Part shown: piece after piece, positions 20,871-34,247 of the stretch | Layout of the letters: every line of letters starts with the position of its first letter | Position numbering within the stretch: the stretch's first letter is position 1 | Assembly (NCBI GenBank): GCA_027574665.1 | Contig: CM050657.1 | Span: 22,794,700 to 22,858,699 of the forward strand | DNA from: Rhynochetos jubatus | Taxonomy: Eukaryota > Chordata > Aves > Eurypygiformes > Rhynochetidae | Direction of reading: 5' to 3' | DNA length: 64,000 bases | Notes under the pieces: generated by a model | The model's database searches: none | The model's input: the letters and a program-made list of their open reading frames with translations, nothing else | What the model was told of the DNA's origin: nothing | Made by a program: the position numbers and the translations under genes

Positions 20871-23800
20871 GGGAAGCAGGAGAGCGGTTCATCTGTCCTC
20901 TGGGGCTTTGACTGACGAGCACGTTGGACACGAACACCGGCTGTCGCTGAAGGCTTTCGAAACCAGAGCGCTCAGAAAGGAGCTGCCACCTCTCCTTCTC
21001 CAGAGCGAGCCCTCGTGAACATCAACCACACGGTAAAGCACCAGCCAGCAGGTCCTGAACACAACTTTGTGTTTCACCATCACCGCTCGGCCCGGCTTAG
21101 CCAGCCGTGGAGCACTGCAACCTCACACAGCACAAACCAGGCCACAAACATCCCGGGAGCCGTGGCGCAAAGGAGTCGCGTAGCCGGGCCCTGAAACTCG
21201 GGACTTCCCACAGTACCGGTGCGAGCAGCCTCTTGGAGTCTGGGAAGCAGGAGTGGTGTCGCCCGCCCGTGCAGGGAACAGCCCGGAGTTCAGAGGACAG
21301 CCAGGCACCAGCAGCTAGGCAACACAGCTGTCTGGTGCCCTGCCTGAGCCCGTGGGGGACACGGAGGGAGGCAAGGGACGGATCGTGGCTCAGAAAAGCA
21401 TCTCCAGCACCCTTAGTGTATGGTGTAAAGCCAGCAACTGCACTGGAGCTACCCAGGTGACCCCAGCGAGCCCAGAGTTAAATGAAGCCTGTGACAGCCC
21501 CAGTGGGTATTTCCCAAGCATTTCTGCTTGCAGAATTTATCCCAGGCCCTGCATTTATTTTTGTGTCATCTTCTGACAAAACAGGCCCTTCACGCCCTGA
21601 GCACAGAACTCCCTCACCCACCAGTGCGTGATTATGCAGGGCCGCCCGTGCCCTGCCCCACACCGAGCTGCAGAAGAAGAGCAGCGGCAGGGCCCTCCTC
21701 CTCGGTGCCCACCTATTCCATCTGGCCTCTGGCACGACTGGCGAGTGCGGGCAGCTGCCAAGGCTCCCTGTGGTGCAGACAGCTGCCAGCCGTCCTGCAA
21801 CCGCATCCCTCCGACCTCTCCACGGCTGCCAGCCAGCCACCGCCGCCCGTCCCCAGCCACACGTGCCGTTGCCCACACAGCTCTTGCAGGCTCTTGCCAC
21901 CTGCCTTGGGGCAGCGGGTGCGGGCAGAGCACCGGGCCACAATGGTCCCTGAGGTTAAGGCTCAGCTCCTGAGGGCCTGGGGGGAAAGAGCTGCTTTTGC
22001 CCCTCAGCAAGGATCGTTTCTGGATGTCAGAGAGGACCTGTGTGGGTACCGCTAGCCTGTCGCTCTGGCAAGGGGGCTTTTTCTGCTGGAGGACAGTGGA
22101 GTGCCACCCAGCAGCACTCGGGCGGTACAGCACCCCTTGCCCCTGCTCCCCTGTCCCAGAGCCTCCTGTCTGAAGACAAGAGGGGGACACAGCCACTACC
22201 AGCTGTTGCTCTGCTGAATCTGGCGGGTGCCAAGTGTTCAACTTCACCTCTTGGCAGAAAGGGTACGTTTTAACTTTTGCAGGTGGAAGAAGCTGGGGTC
22301 CACTCCCTTTCCCCAAAGAACAACTCAAACCCCTCCTCTTGGCAGCAGCACTCCCTTTTCACCGGCAGGCTGCAGAGCTGAACGGAGAACACAGGCATGA
22401 GAGGGCAGGAAGAGGAATTTCAGAGTATTTTCTGCATGTTTTGCTTGGGCAGAGCTCAGTTCCTCATTGCTCCACCCAGCCCATGGACTTCTGCTCCACA
22501 CAAGCCCACAAGCGAGGGCTTAGGGCTCCCCAGAGCCCCTCCCAGCCCCAATCCGGCACCATCCCTTTTGGGAGACTTTCAGCATGCTGAGGAACGGAGC
22601 CCTTCAAACACCTCAGTCCCTGTGGATTGCTATGCTGAAGTTAACCTCCAGGATTTTTCAGGTGTGTGGGGGAACCTCAGCTCCAGCTGCAGCTCTCCTG
22701 CCTGCTCACCTCTCGGCCGCAGCCCGCTCCAGCAGTGGCACTGGGGAGAATTGCTCCTCAGGTTGGATCCGTGGGACCACGTACCCTCCATGGCAGCTCG
22801 GTCCAGACAAACACCCCCAAAAGGAGAGACTGACCCCTACCTGCACATCGAAACATCTTCACATCCTTGTTCTGCTGCCACCCTTCAACCTTTACAGAGC
22901 CCTGAAACGTTATGGCCTTCGCCCAGCTAAGACGTGATGGAGAGCCCCTCCGGCTTTCCAGCGCACATCTGCAATAACTGGTGGATCAATAAGCAACATC
23001 CTCTACTCATCACAGGTGGCCTGAAAGCAGGAGCACGCAAACTCCTGCAGATGGAGTGGAAGCTAACGTCACCTTTAAATGATCTGGCACGGCATGAAGA
23101 CATGACACGACTGAAATAATTGATTTCTCTAAGCGCCATCAACCTGGCCCAGCCTGTGGCTGGTTCTCCTTTAAGACACGGTTCTCCTTCGACTTTTGTG
23201 GCACCTATAGGCCTTTCTTAGCTCAGTGACTTAGAAACTGCTTTACGATGTCAAGAGAACACGCACAATACATTGGAGAAGCCATTTCCCAAAGAGGTGA
23301 ATAAACCCCTGGTTGCTGAGAGATGTGATTCGGAGCCGGGGCACCACACGTTCAGTTATCAGAGGTACAAACACGCCATACAGTGTTAAAAGCCACATAC
23401 TGATCCCAGTGACATCAGCGGGCACAAGCCCTTAAAGTGTAAGCCTAGTGATGAAGTGGCAAGGAGAAAAATATTATCTTCTAAGATACACCCAAAATAG
23501 GGGACAAATCGATACTGAGCAATAAATCATTTTAATGCAAACCACTTTACAGCTGGGGATACAGGAGTTGATTCGAGTAGCAATAAGGTAATGCAATGGG
23601 AACAGGTGGCTGCCTCGTAAAAAGCCCCGTTCCACCGTAAGCGCTGACATTTCAAGGTTGGCATCAGGTATTATCCTGCGACAGAGGCTGGTAGCAAGAG
23701 CCGAGCCCTGTGCTTTTCCATGGCTACTTTCCAAAGCCTGGCGTGCCCGTGCTTTGTCGACGGAGCCACCCAAGCGGACGTGAATTGCTGGAGGCAAGCG

Positions 23801-26800
23801 AGCGCTTTGCCAGAGCAACAGATCTTTGCGGACTCTCTCGTATCATGTCTTGGATGGAGCTGGAGCTCATGGGTTTGCACGGCTCGCGGCACAGCTGGCC
23901 AACGCGACCACGGAGCCGGGGCTCACCGTGCCACCATTCGGCACGGCGTTTGCGCAGCAGCAACGTGGGGAGATAACACGACAGAAAATTGAGAACACCT
24001 AATTCTCAGCTTGCGGAGTGGCATTTGTTTCCCTGCCTTTTCCTCCTCCCAAGCAATGTTTAAATCAATTACAGTAAAATTAATGACTTTCGCAAGCAAT
24101 TTGCTGAGAGGATGGGCTGGGGGATTAGTCGCTAGCTGGGTTCCTTGCCACCCCCAGCCAATTGAGAGAAGATTCAATGCGAAAGGCTTCTAACAAAAAA
24201 TAAATATCCTGTCCTGTATTTTATTAATATGCTTTCCAAGCAGAGAATCACACAAACACAGGAGGCTCAGGGATAACAAGCAGTCACCTACGCTGCCTCC
24301 CTCCATTGAGACACGTTCGAGGACAGCTAAGTTATCCTTCGTATTACCTGAAACATAACTTCAGAGCAGTCACAAACCTTCTGAGGACACAGGAGAGGCC
24401 AAACTACTTGTAGAAGGGGAAAGCGTAAGGTCTGGTGTAAGTCACAAGGGATGTAAAAGAGCGGTGCAACTCCTCCTGGCCTGACCCTGCACCTCTGAAT
24501 CTACAACAGTGGGAGGTTTTTTACCCTTCTGAACTGGGACCTCATTTGACAGGTCACACAGAACAGAGAGGTGCAAAGAAGAGATGTGTTTTCTGCCGTT
24601 ACCCTAAAGTCTACTGCTTGGAAAATATTCAGGGGCCTCCGAAACACTCTGAGTAACATCAGGGCACAGAAAGGACTGTGGAAGTGACGATATGACAAAG
24701 TAAAATATGTATTTTACTGAGTTTTCACAAGTGCTATGTCTCTTTTAGTTATAAGCTGCTACACCCTCCTCACCCCAAAAAGCTTTTCTTTATCCAAGCC
24801 ATTTATTTCCTGAAAAGGTGGCTGGAAAGAGCAAAGAAAGTGTGGGATGCAGAGGAAGGCCCTGGGGAACAGCAACCACAGAGGCACTAGCGCTGGGACA
24901 AGCTCCCTACCTCACATCCAGGAGTTACAGGGCCTTTTGGATCGAGCAATGATCCTCCCTTCCCCTCCCAGCTTCCTGAGTGTTGGAGACAGGTTGGGCT
25001 TTAGGAAGCCACAGGCACCTGGAAGATGATTTTAACGTGGCAGTACAGCCTGGCGTGCAGTCTTGCCGGCTCTCGGGCATAGCACGCCTGGCTCCGGCCG
25101 GCTGCCAGGGGTGAGCCTGGCTCTGCTCCCCTGGCAGCCGGCGGCAGGGCTCCGCCTGCGCCCATCGGGAGGTGGCCAGCTCCTTTGGCACCCAGAACCT
25201 GCAGCCAAGCTGCAGATGCTGCTTTTGAAGTGCTGGCTTCAAACAAGGAAAAGAAAAAACCAACAACAAAACCCCCAGCCCCAAATCCCTTTTCCTTTTG
25301 AAGCCTGGCTTAAAAGCAAATGAGAACCTGCAGCCTAGCTGCCACGTGATGGGACTCCTTGGCCTTCAGGGCCCTTTAAGTACATCTGAAAGGCATTTAA
25401 CACCAATAAAATAAGCTGAGCTCTTGCTGGTATTTTTCCTACCCCCTCTCCCCTCGCACATTCACCCCCAGGCTGCTGTGAACCATCTGTGCCTTGCTTC
25501 CCAGGGGAACCAGGGTTAGGTAGAGGGGAGAGATTTGGGGATGGAGAAAGAGGTCTGGGTGAAACACACGGGCTGCTGGAAGTGCTCCCCAGCTTGTCAT
25601 GGGGACGCGGGCAGGTGGGCTGCTGGAGGGAGAAGGCTGAGCTAGTCCCTGACACTCTCAGTCGAGGTGTCGTTCTGTGGGCTCTGTCCCCTCTAACAAT
25701 TTTGCCCAAGGGGGTGTGAGGTTGGCCCGCGGAGACCTCTGCAGTGCAGCGCCGGTGTTCCCCAAGCTGGGCCATGTCCCTGCCGTGTGGCTGCCCGCCC
25801 GCTCCCCTCCTGGCTCTAGCCTCCGAGGAGCAGTGCGGACCCAAGGTGGGCACAAGGACCTGCAGCACCTGGCTGCGGGTTTGGCGTGATGGTCGGGGTG
25901 AACACAAGACACCCCCAGACACGTCAGCTGCATGTCAAAATGTGCCTGCACCAACTCTCAGGTATATTTTTCCCGGTCCTTAGTGTCTGAATGGCCATTC
26001 TAACCTCCAGAAGCACCAGTTAAACCCAGCGACACCAGGCACCGTAGGTCTCCAAACCAATGGACGCTTTAAAGCCAGCAGCTTTCTAGAGCAGGCACGT
26101 GTGCTGGGCAGCTCTAGCCTATAGCTAGAGACCTCCACAGGCTTGGGGCCGGGACACAGCTACGCAGGCGGCTGCAGCCCAGGCACTCGTAGCACCCTTG
26201 CTCACCTTCTCGTGCGTGTTTGAAAGGCAGGTAAGAGAAGCCAGGGAAGTTCTCCCTGCCAGCTGAGAAAAGCCCATTCTGGGATAGCATTTAAAAGAAA
26301 ACAGGTCTGCTCTTCAATTCACAGATCGGGCGGTGTGCACTGGGAAACGCAGGCGGGTGTGCGGAGCCGCTCCAATTACCCCAAATCTCTCAGTTGGAAC
26401 TGTACAGATAGGATAAAGTTGTCACTGTGAAAAACAGCAGCTACAAAAAAAGGCCAAGCAGGGGAGTGGATCCTGCTGGGCCGGCAGTGAGGAGTGCTGC
26501 CGAGCTGCCCGTGGCACAACCGAGGGCTCAGGCACCGGCTTAGAAAGCCAGCCTTGCCCTCTCGTTTATAACAAGGCCAGCACCAGGAGGGCAGGTTTGT
26601 GTTTCACCGGGGAGCTGGCTGGCTCCGTGACTGCACCTATCTGCAACGTGGCAGTTTCACACCGGGAAACGTTTCATTTGAACAGTCTCTCCACAGAAGG
26701 ACCCTGAAATTCTGTGATAAAACCCACAAGGGCTGTTCTGCTATTTGCACCTCCACGTGTGCAAGCTGGAAATCGGGGCCAGGGCTGCTCCCTGCCCTGG

Positions 26801-28119
26801 GCCATCAGCACCCAATTTCCCCGGTGAAAGGAACGGGAGCTGCAGGTGCTCCCAGCCCTCGGCAGGCGCGGAGGAGCAGGCGCGGGGAGCAGACCCTGCT
26901 CTTGCCACCACATGGTCAGCAGCTGCCTTGTGCATGTTTATGCCAGCCCTGATGTAATTAGCACCTTGACGTGTGTTAAATGAACCAAGCCTTCCAATCT
27001 TTCAGAATAAAACTCTGAAAGAAACAGCTGCGGGGCTGACAGAAATATGATTCTTTCAAAGTCTAATGAATTGTATAATCACTTCAGTCATTATTTTGCA
27101 TCTTCCTTCCACCAATGCACAGCCACGAGTCCTTGGAGCACGGTGAGTTTTAAGCCTCACCAAGCCCATCATTCCAGACACAAGCAGCATGTTTCCGAAC
27201 TCCGGTGAGGGATGAGGGTGGTGGCCGCGCTGTGGGCTGCTGGCAGGGGTACACACAGACCACCCCACCGGTGGGTGACCCTCTTGCTTCCACTTTCCTG
27301 CGTTCAGCTCGGCACGGGGCGAGGGGCAGGAAGGTTGGAGGCGGATGCCAAATCCGTGCCCTTGGCACTCCAGCAAACCAGACCCAGTGTTAAGCCTGAG
27401 GCCAGACACACTGCCTGGGTCCATCCCCCCACTCCAGCAGCCAAATGGCCGTTTTGCCGACTCAGGAAAAAAAGGTGGTTAGGGTAATCCAGCCAAACCG
27501 AGGCAGCAAAACACAGAGCACGGTCAGCCCCGGCTCCCTCTGTGCCAGCAACGGCCAGGGCTCCGGAAGGCAGTACAGCCTGCGAGGGACACCAGACCCA
27601 AAGGACCCAGAGCTAGCCAGGAGGAACTGCGCCTTCGAATTCCTGTCTAGTGCCCAACTGCCTTCAGATAGTAAAATGAGGAAGATTCATGTGGATGGAG
27701 ACTGCCGTCACGCTACTCTCCCTCTGGAAGAAAACAGCAAGCCACCACCTGCCTCTTCAACACACTCCCTGCTCTGTTCAGCCGATGCAGCTATTTCCAG
27801 CTGGTACAATTTTCAATCCTTTGAAAAGTAGATTCAATTGACTTTTATCCACCAGGTAAATATGGGAGACACATATCTGCTTGCCTGCATTATTTCTATT
27901 AAATTCAGAACACCTATGGGTTTTTATCCCTGAAGGGTTGTGATTTAAACACAATAATGGATAGAAACACTGGAAAGTAATATCTGAAATACATAAGGAT
28001 GTGTTCAACCCTGCGTGCTCCCCATCCAGCTCGATTTGAATCTGTCCAAACAAATTCCAACTTTTATGCAAAACTCTTTCCCTAGCTGTACGTGGAAGAG
28101 TGCTGGAAAAGCCCGGCAG

Positions 28120-28217
28120 CCCAGCCGTGGGGGGTGCCCAGCCGTGTGGGGTGCCCAGCCGTGTGTGGGGTGCCCAGCCATGGGGCTGAGGCCGTGGGGT
28201 GCCCAGCCGTGGGGCTG
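28120..28217 (+). repeat. 17-19 bp imperfect minisatellite
   Basis: About five head-to-tail copies of a unit near CCCAGCCGTGTGGGGTG with length changes of 1-2 bp, plus one longer diverged copy. The plus strand is G-rich between CCAGCC boxes. Confidence 0.85.
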
Positions 28218-29946
28218 GTCTGGCGGCTGTGCCAAAGGTGATGCACACGCAGGAGGGAGCGAGTGCCATCACTGCAGAAATTAGTCCCCGCAGGGGCAAG
28301 AGCTTATTTCAGCCTGTCGTCTAAGATGTGCTCACAGGCAGAGTGTCTGAAGTGCCTCAGGCTTCTCAGCTCCTGGGACTTCAGTCCTGCCCCCCCCGAA
28401 TGCAGCCAGACCTGCAAGAGATGCTTATGGCATCTTCCACCCTAGGAACTGCTGCCACGTCTAGAGCAGCGGGAACTTTCAGCACAGGCACTGACCAGCC
28501 CATTTTGAGAAAACTCTGCCAGCGAATTGCAATGACAGCAGGGGAGAACAAAAGAAAACCAGCAAGCTCCAGCGCTGTTTGCACCTGGCTGTGGTGAGCT
28601 GCACGCCACCCCCAGCCTGCCGGTGACCCCTGCACCCGTGGGACCCGTCACTCCCACGGCCTGTGTCCCACGCAGGGACCCCGCAGGGCTCTCTCAAGTA
28701 CCTCTCGTCGGTTCTTTAAAGGAAAGCCCAGACCTGAGGCTGAGCTCCTGGATGAATGGTGTCTTACCAAGACCTGCGGAGCTGTCTGTAGGTACAGGTG
28801 ACTGCAGTCTGAACACGGGAGGCTTATTAAACCCACGTGAGCAAACAGATGATCTCCCTGGAGGAAAACGCTACCTCCCGTGGTGGGAGCAGGTCCCAGA
28901 TGAGAGCTTCTCCCAGATGGAGAGAGAATTTACTGTGGCACCTTATGGCGCCCTGGGGCAAAGCTAGTCTCTGCACAACGGCGTCCTGCCGTCGAGTCAT
29001 CGCAAGAACACACGCCTCTGCCATGTGAAAACTGAGCAGCTCCAAAGCCAGAGGTGGGTAACAGCCAGCGACAAGGAAATAAAGGTGGCGATATGAGGGT
29101 GTTGTCACTAGCCAGTGCCACGGAACAACATTCTCCTAACATCCATTTACAAACACTAATGTTGTGTTTTCAGGGTCAAGGGGAGGCTGATTTAGATAAA
29201 TGCTTAATTTTACTACAAAAGTGAAAACCTTTAAATGAAATAAAATGTTACTCATGGTTGTATGTGCTTGCTGCTGATGCCCTGAATAAAGATAAACCAC
29301 TGAAAGGATGGAGATGTGTCACCGAGCACATGGGACAGGAATTCATTGCACTCAAGCTGTTTTAGCACAGTGGTTTCGTAAGTGTGTGAAAAGAGATTAT
29401 ATTCTTCACTTCATTTTATTCAGTCAGATCAATTTTATGCCTAGTTCACCCAAAAAGCAACTGGAAGCTGAAGACAGAAGTCAACTATGTCCTTCCAAGC
29501 TATGGAAAAAAGCGAGGTATGAGAGATGGCTACAGTCTTAAAGGACACGAGGACCAGGAATGACCATAGTGTCTTTGTTACATTATTGACTGTTGGAAAT
29601 GTAAAGCATGTTTAGATAAACACTATTTTCCATATGTACCCAGCACATTCATTTAACTGTTAAAAACACTTATACAAACTCTATTTTTGGGCCTTTTTAA
29701 TTGGAATTCAGTTTCCATCCAAATGCAGCTTGACCCACCATGTGTTTAAAAATTACTCATATGGTAAATAGGAAAGCTGCCATTTACCTTCTACTAACAT
29801 AGAAGTTTAAAAACTAAGGCTGAAATGTATTGTGAGACACAGTATGGCTTAAATAAAAACGATCTGATAGACAAACTTCATTGGTAAAATGAAAAATAGG
29901 ATTTAGGGAGAAGGCTTATAATTAGTAAAGAAAATCATCAGATTTT

Positions 29947-29987
29947 GTTTCAAACTCAAATGAGGGTCAGTTTCAAACTCAAATGAG
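29947..29987 (+). repeat. 18-bp direct repeat
   Basis: Two perfect copies of GTTTCAAACTCAAATGAG start 23 bp apart (29947-29964 and 29970-29987) in an AT-rich part of intron 3. Confidence 0.9.
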
Positions 29988-32900
29988 AATATCTCCTGAG
30001 AAAAGGACATGTAAACAACTATTAAATTTGATTATTTAAGTAAGTGTTTCTTGCTTGCGTAGCTGGTGTTGCTTCACATCAATCCCCGCTGCCACAGGGA
30101 GAATTAGAACTCAGGAGCAAGAAGCAACAAAGATCCCGCAAAGGAAAGATTGCCTCAGTAACTCGCTTTCTGACTGATGAGCAAAATTCAATTAAAAACA
30201 ACCCCTCTCCCTGCCTCTGGGAAAGGATCGGTATTTCTTTACTTTGTCGGCACTCTCAGCTGAGATTCGCAGGTTGTCCAGGTCTCCCAGGGGAATGTGA
30301 AGCCTCCGGACATGCTCTGACGTGCGCGGGGCAGCTCTGCCTGTCCGTCGGCGTAGCATGGGCACGGTGCTGAGATGCAGGAGGCCAGCGAGGGCCGGTG
30401 CACTGTCTCACCGCCCTTTTTGGGTGTCCTGGTGCAGTCAGGATCACCCCTACTACCCGTCCCCATAGCACTTTGTGCAATAGTCCCCACCTAAGGCTTA
30501 GATGCGTGAGCAGTGTTGCAGCGTGAGTATTAAACAACGAAACCAGGCAGGATATTCCTGTTTACCATGCTGCATCTCCCTGAGGAGTCTTTGCTTTTGT
30601 TTTACAGAGGGTTCTCTCTCGGCCCTTGCCATTTTTACCGTCTCACTTTTGCTTCCCTCCCCGCTCTTGGCATTTCAATTCACCTACACCACGCATTTCC
30701 AGGAACGCGTTCTTGCTCTCACGGCTGACGGCGGCAATTGCTCACACCAAGTGTGGATCCCCGAGCAGCAGCTGGCAGGCAGCAAGTCTCCCAGCACAAG
30801 GCCTTCACCTGTTCCCACGAAGCTCGGGGTTGCAGCAAACGTTATTTTTAGGCAGCTGCCAGGCTCATAACTAAAGAAATGGATCCTAAACGAAACAGGG
30901 ATATATCTTCTCTCTTGCCCCAGCACGCAGCAGGTGTGCATCACTGGGGATCTCCTTCTCTGTGCACCCTTCACTAGGGATTTTGTGGGTGCTGCTGTTT
31001 TGGTAGCTGCTATTTCACACTGACGATGAAAAATGCACTTGGCAGCGTGCAACTTGAGGGAAACCCTGCAATTTGTACTGAAAGAATAGCTACAGAAACA
31101 CACAACCTGAACGCGAACCCAGAGATGTATCCCAACACCCCCAGCCACGCGTGGCACGTCAGTAGCCCTCACCCTGTGCCAGGGCCAGCCCCAGCCCTGC
31201 CGCTCTGCCCGGGCTGCTAGCAGCCGCACCAGCCACGCGCGTGTGCCGCGGGACCCCTGGGCCCCCTCCCACAGCCACCGGGCAGATGGAGGTGCTTCCG
31301 CCGCTGTCAGCACGGGGCCAGGTTGGTGGCAGGAACCGCGGCATTAAAAGCTTTAGATCTTCGTGTAAGAGCCTGCAGTTTGTCAGGGTGACTTTGCCTT
31401 AAAAGCTAGGACGGCAGTAAAGGTGAAAAATGGTTTTGCCATTTTCTCCCCAGCTGCCCTCAAACTGTTTATCCCCAGCAGGACGCAGAGCGCCTGCTCC
31501 CAGTGCACCCCTCCCGTCCCCAACCCTGGGCGCCCACCAGCCCAGTACCGGCCAAGGGCTGCCCAAAGCGATGGCAGCGTGAGGCTGGGGAAGAAACGTC
31601 CCTTGGGCATGCGGAGAGGCAGCAGGGATTAAAGAAATCTCACAAAACCCCTGCTGTAGCTCAGTCAGGGCAGGCTCTTCCCCATTTTAAGACAGCCAGA
31701 CCCCCAGACCTGATGCAGCCATAGGACACAGGTGACACACACTGAACTGGGAGTGTCTGACAAGCTGAAAGCAGGAGGGATTTAGAAATCAGCAGCTTTG
31801 CTGGGATTTGCAGATAAACAAAACTGAAGGAATCTAATTTTTCGGAAGCCCAAAGCTAAGTAATTTAAGTGACCATTTATACATGTTTTCTCAGGCTTCC
31901 TGACCAAAACACTCACCGCTGCTCTGTACAAAATTTCAACTCAAAGAGTTGTTTTGAAAGACCATTGCTACCAGCTGACAGGCAAGTCAAATCCCAGTCT
32001 CTGACCTTAATAAAAGTCTTACACGCTTTCTCCTGACATCATAAGTATACAGCAACATGAAAAAGGACTAAAACCAAAGCACCAATTTTGGACAAGTTCA
32101 GTACTTCACATCCTTTTGGCACTAGTGTAAATCCATATCCGGTAAAGGAAAGTGGGTAAACCAGGTCTTTTATTTTCAGACACATCAGAGAGCTACCATG
32201 GCACCCATAAAATGGGTTTCCCATCTCAGCATTCTCACCCCCACTCGCCTAAAGTACGAAACCCATTCCTGAAGACAGGAGAAGCTGGCCAGTTTTGGCC
32301 TTCGTTACAAAATCAGCGCTCAGGGAGGCTTGGCTGAGGTTTCCCAACTCCGTTCAGGCATGTTGTGCTACAACAGCAACACGCCGGGTTAGCTGCGACC
32401 CCAGGGAGGGCTCGTGTGGGAGAGAGAGAAACAGCTGGGACTCCCCTGGAAGACCCTCCATCCTGGAGGAATGGGTTGGGTGGAGGCAGAGGGAAGAGGA
32501 GGATCTGTGACCTGCATCCCGCTGACAAGCGATGCCAAGAGAAGGAGGAGGATTCAGAAAAGGGAGACTGGAATCAAAACCTAACGTATCAGAAGCCTAC
32601 ATGAAGGTGGGGGAAAAGTATGCTGCGTGTCGGTGTGTCAGGTTGTTCCCTTCCGCTGACACCATGACTGCAGTTGCCCTGCCAGCCTGCTTTACCCACC
32701 AAACTCGGCTACAGGCAGAATCACGCACATCAAGCTGGAAACCTCTGCCGTTCAGACGATTTATGGAAGATATTTTACTTTGGTCCCCCTGAAATTACAT
32801 CATTCTCCTCTTTTATGTGTCTTAAGTGTCAGGAGAGTGTGATGTTAATGAGATGTACAAAGGCTTTTGGGTAGCTGAACAGTTTTATAGTCCCACATTG

Positions 32901-33268
32901 ATAAATTAAAGCATTTGTCACTGTTACCACATTAATGTTTCTTCCTGAGATCAAAGTCTGGATTTGCTGCATCAAATAGTACCGTCCTCTGCTACGCATT
33001 ACCACGCATTACCTTCCCAGGAAACTAATTGCCATTCCGAATTTTTACATTTACAGTTTAATCACGCCCTGATTCTCGTACCTGCCGACTGCCATCTCCA
33101 CATGCAGTATGCGAGTTATTTTTTTAGTATGGATTTTCTCCTTGCTACCTGTGTGAAAAGCCTGAATATCTTGTTCAGGACAATCACCTTCTTCTGGCTC
33201 TAAAAGGCTTTTCTGCAGTGAAGAATACAGACAATTTCCTTCCTCCTGAAACCCTGGATTCAGTCATG

Positions 33269-33332
33269 TTAATTTACATTTATATAGCATCTTTCATCCC
33301 TGAAGACCCTGATGCACTTTACAAACTCACCC
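33269..33332 (+). repeat. Possible ancient dispersed repeat fragment
   Basis: The text TTTATATAGCATCTTTCATC followed within 30 bp by GCACTTTACAAACTCA resembles a dispersed vertebrate repeat end with a TATATAGC...CTTTACAAA layout. I cannot name the family. The call rests on memory of similar sequences. Confidence 0.3.
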
Positions 33333-33855
33333 TCTCTATACACAAGCCGTACAAACATACACAGCTACGTCAACAGACACAGCAACCCCACCACTGGCCG
33401 CTGAAATGCACCTCTGCGTGTATTTCCAGTACACTTGTGGCCAGCTCCGCACACCCCACATCGTATCACCATCAAGGAGGAAAACAAGGCAGCGTGATTT
33501 AGAGGCATGCCATTTCCCTGTCGGAGAAGCACAAGGGATCTAGGCAAGCAACGCAACGCCTTTACAGCCTGGGCGACTGACATCTCCTTGACATTCTGCT
33601 GCATAGGTTAAAATGAAGCGGAGTGGTCTGCAGTGAGTTACACCTCAATTCTGCGCTACCAGTACCTGTGGAAGCCCAGACCCACTGCTCCCTTCTACTG
33701 ATGGGTGACCCTCAAGCAGTTTATTTTATACAACTGAAAAATACCTGCTGGCGTAATGAAAACATAAGGGGAAATAACCCCCCACTCCCCAACAGCAGCA
33801 GTTGACTGGCTCCCGCCAATCTGAGGGCAGAGGAGAAGGAAGAACCCCAACATAC

Positions 33856-34247
33856 CTGAGACACCTTTTTGACCACGTCGCTGCCCACAAGAAAGCCCTG
33901 CGCATAGGAGCGTGCCGCGATGAAGGCTCGCGTTGCCTTCACCTTCAGGTCCCGGGGAACTTCCCCGAAGGGTTTGTGCTGCTCCGCGTGTTTCACCATG
34001 CAGTCCAGGTACTCATCTGTGATATGGTACTGGGGATTCATCAGCTTGAAGAGCCGCTCCAGCAAGCGTGTCCAGAACTCATTGAGGGCCTCTTCCAAGT
34101 TGATGTTGGAGCCCCGGTAATAGCGGCGTAGCTCGCTGTACAAGTCCTTGAAGACCTTCATGTTTTGAGTGTACAATTCTCCATACATGCTTGGAAAAGC
34201 ATCATAAAGGGCCTTTTCTGACTTGTTCAACAAATCCTGGAAATAAC
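33856..34247 (-). CDS. GPC1: GPC1 exon 3 (largest core exon)
   Basis: 392 bp: two bases of a split codon plus 130 codons, running from [20 protein letters not shown] to SDVVKKVSQ. Human GPC1 reads HFQHLLNDSERTLQATFPGA and SDVVRKVAQ at the same ends. The central stretch [20 protein letters not shown] is nearly identical to human. The NKS sequon matches the human N-glycosylation site at Asn116. EYLDC supplies one of the conserved cysteines. The exon forms the long helices of the glypican core. It lies between acceptor TCTCTCCAG|GT and donor CAG|GTATGT. The plus strand also reads through as an open frame, but this is only the antisense shadow. Confidence 0.97.

Larger units (their letters stand above)
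19056..33855 (-). other. GPC1: GPC1 intron 3 (14.8 kb)
   Basis: The donor is GTATGT and the acceptor TTCCCCAG. Composition falls from GC-rich near exon 4 to AT-rich around 29.1-30.1 kb. It holds the CpG-rich minisatellite patch at 20.5-20.9 kb, a second minisatellite at 28.1 kb, a short direct repeat at 29.95 kb and an old-repeat-like motif at 33.27 kb. No exon of another gene was recognised. Stretches at 24.0-24.2 kb and 27.84-28.0 kb are AT-rich and look like conserved non-coding DNA, but this cannot be tested here. Confidence 0.75.

Noticed and set aside
20395-20937. 180-codon minus-strand frame and plus-strand frames across the 10-bp repeat
   Set aside because: The peptides are Leu-Pro-Ala or Gly-Arg-Glu repeats produced by the minisatellite; no start, splice or family support.
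30241-30290. Minus-strand text DNLRIS resembling GPC1 exon 2 (EHLRIC)
   Set aside because: It lies downstream of exon 3 in transcript order, lacks the following CPQGYTCC motif and has no splice sites in place.
33802-34131. 109-codon plus-strand frame and similar plus-strand frame at 18849-19160
   Set aside because: Both are antisense shadows of GPC1 exons 3 and 4.
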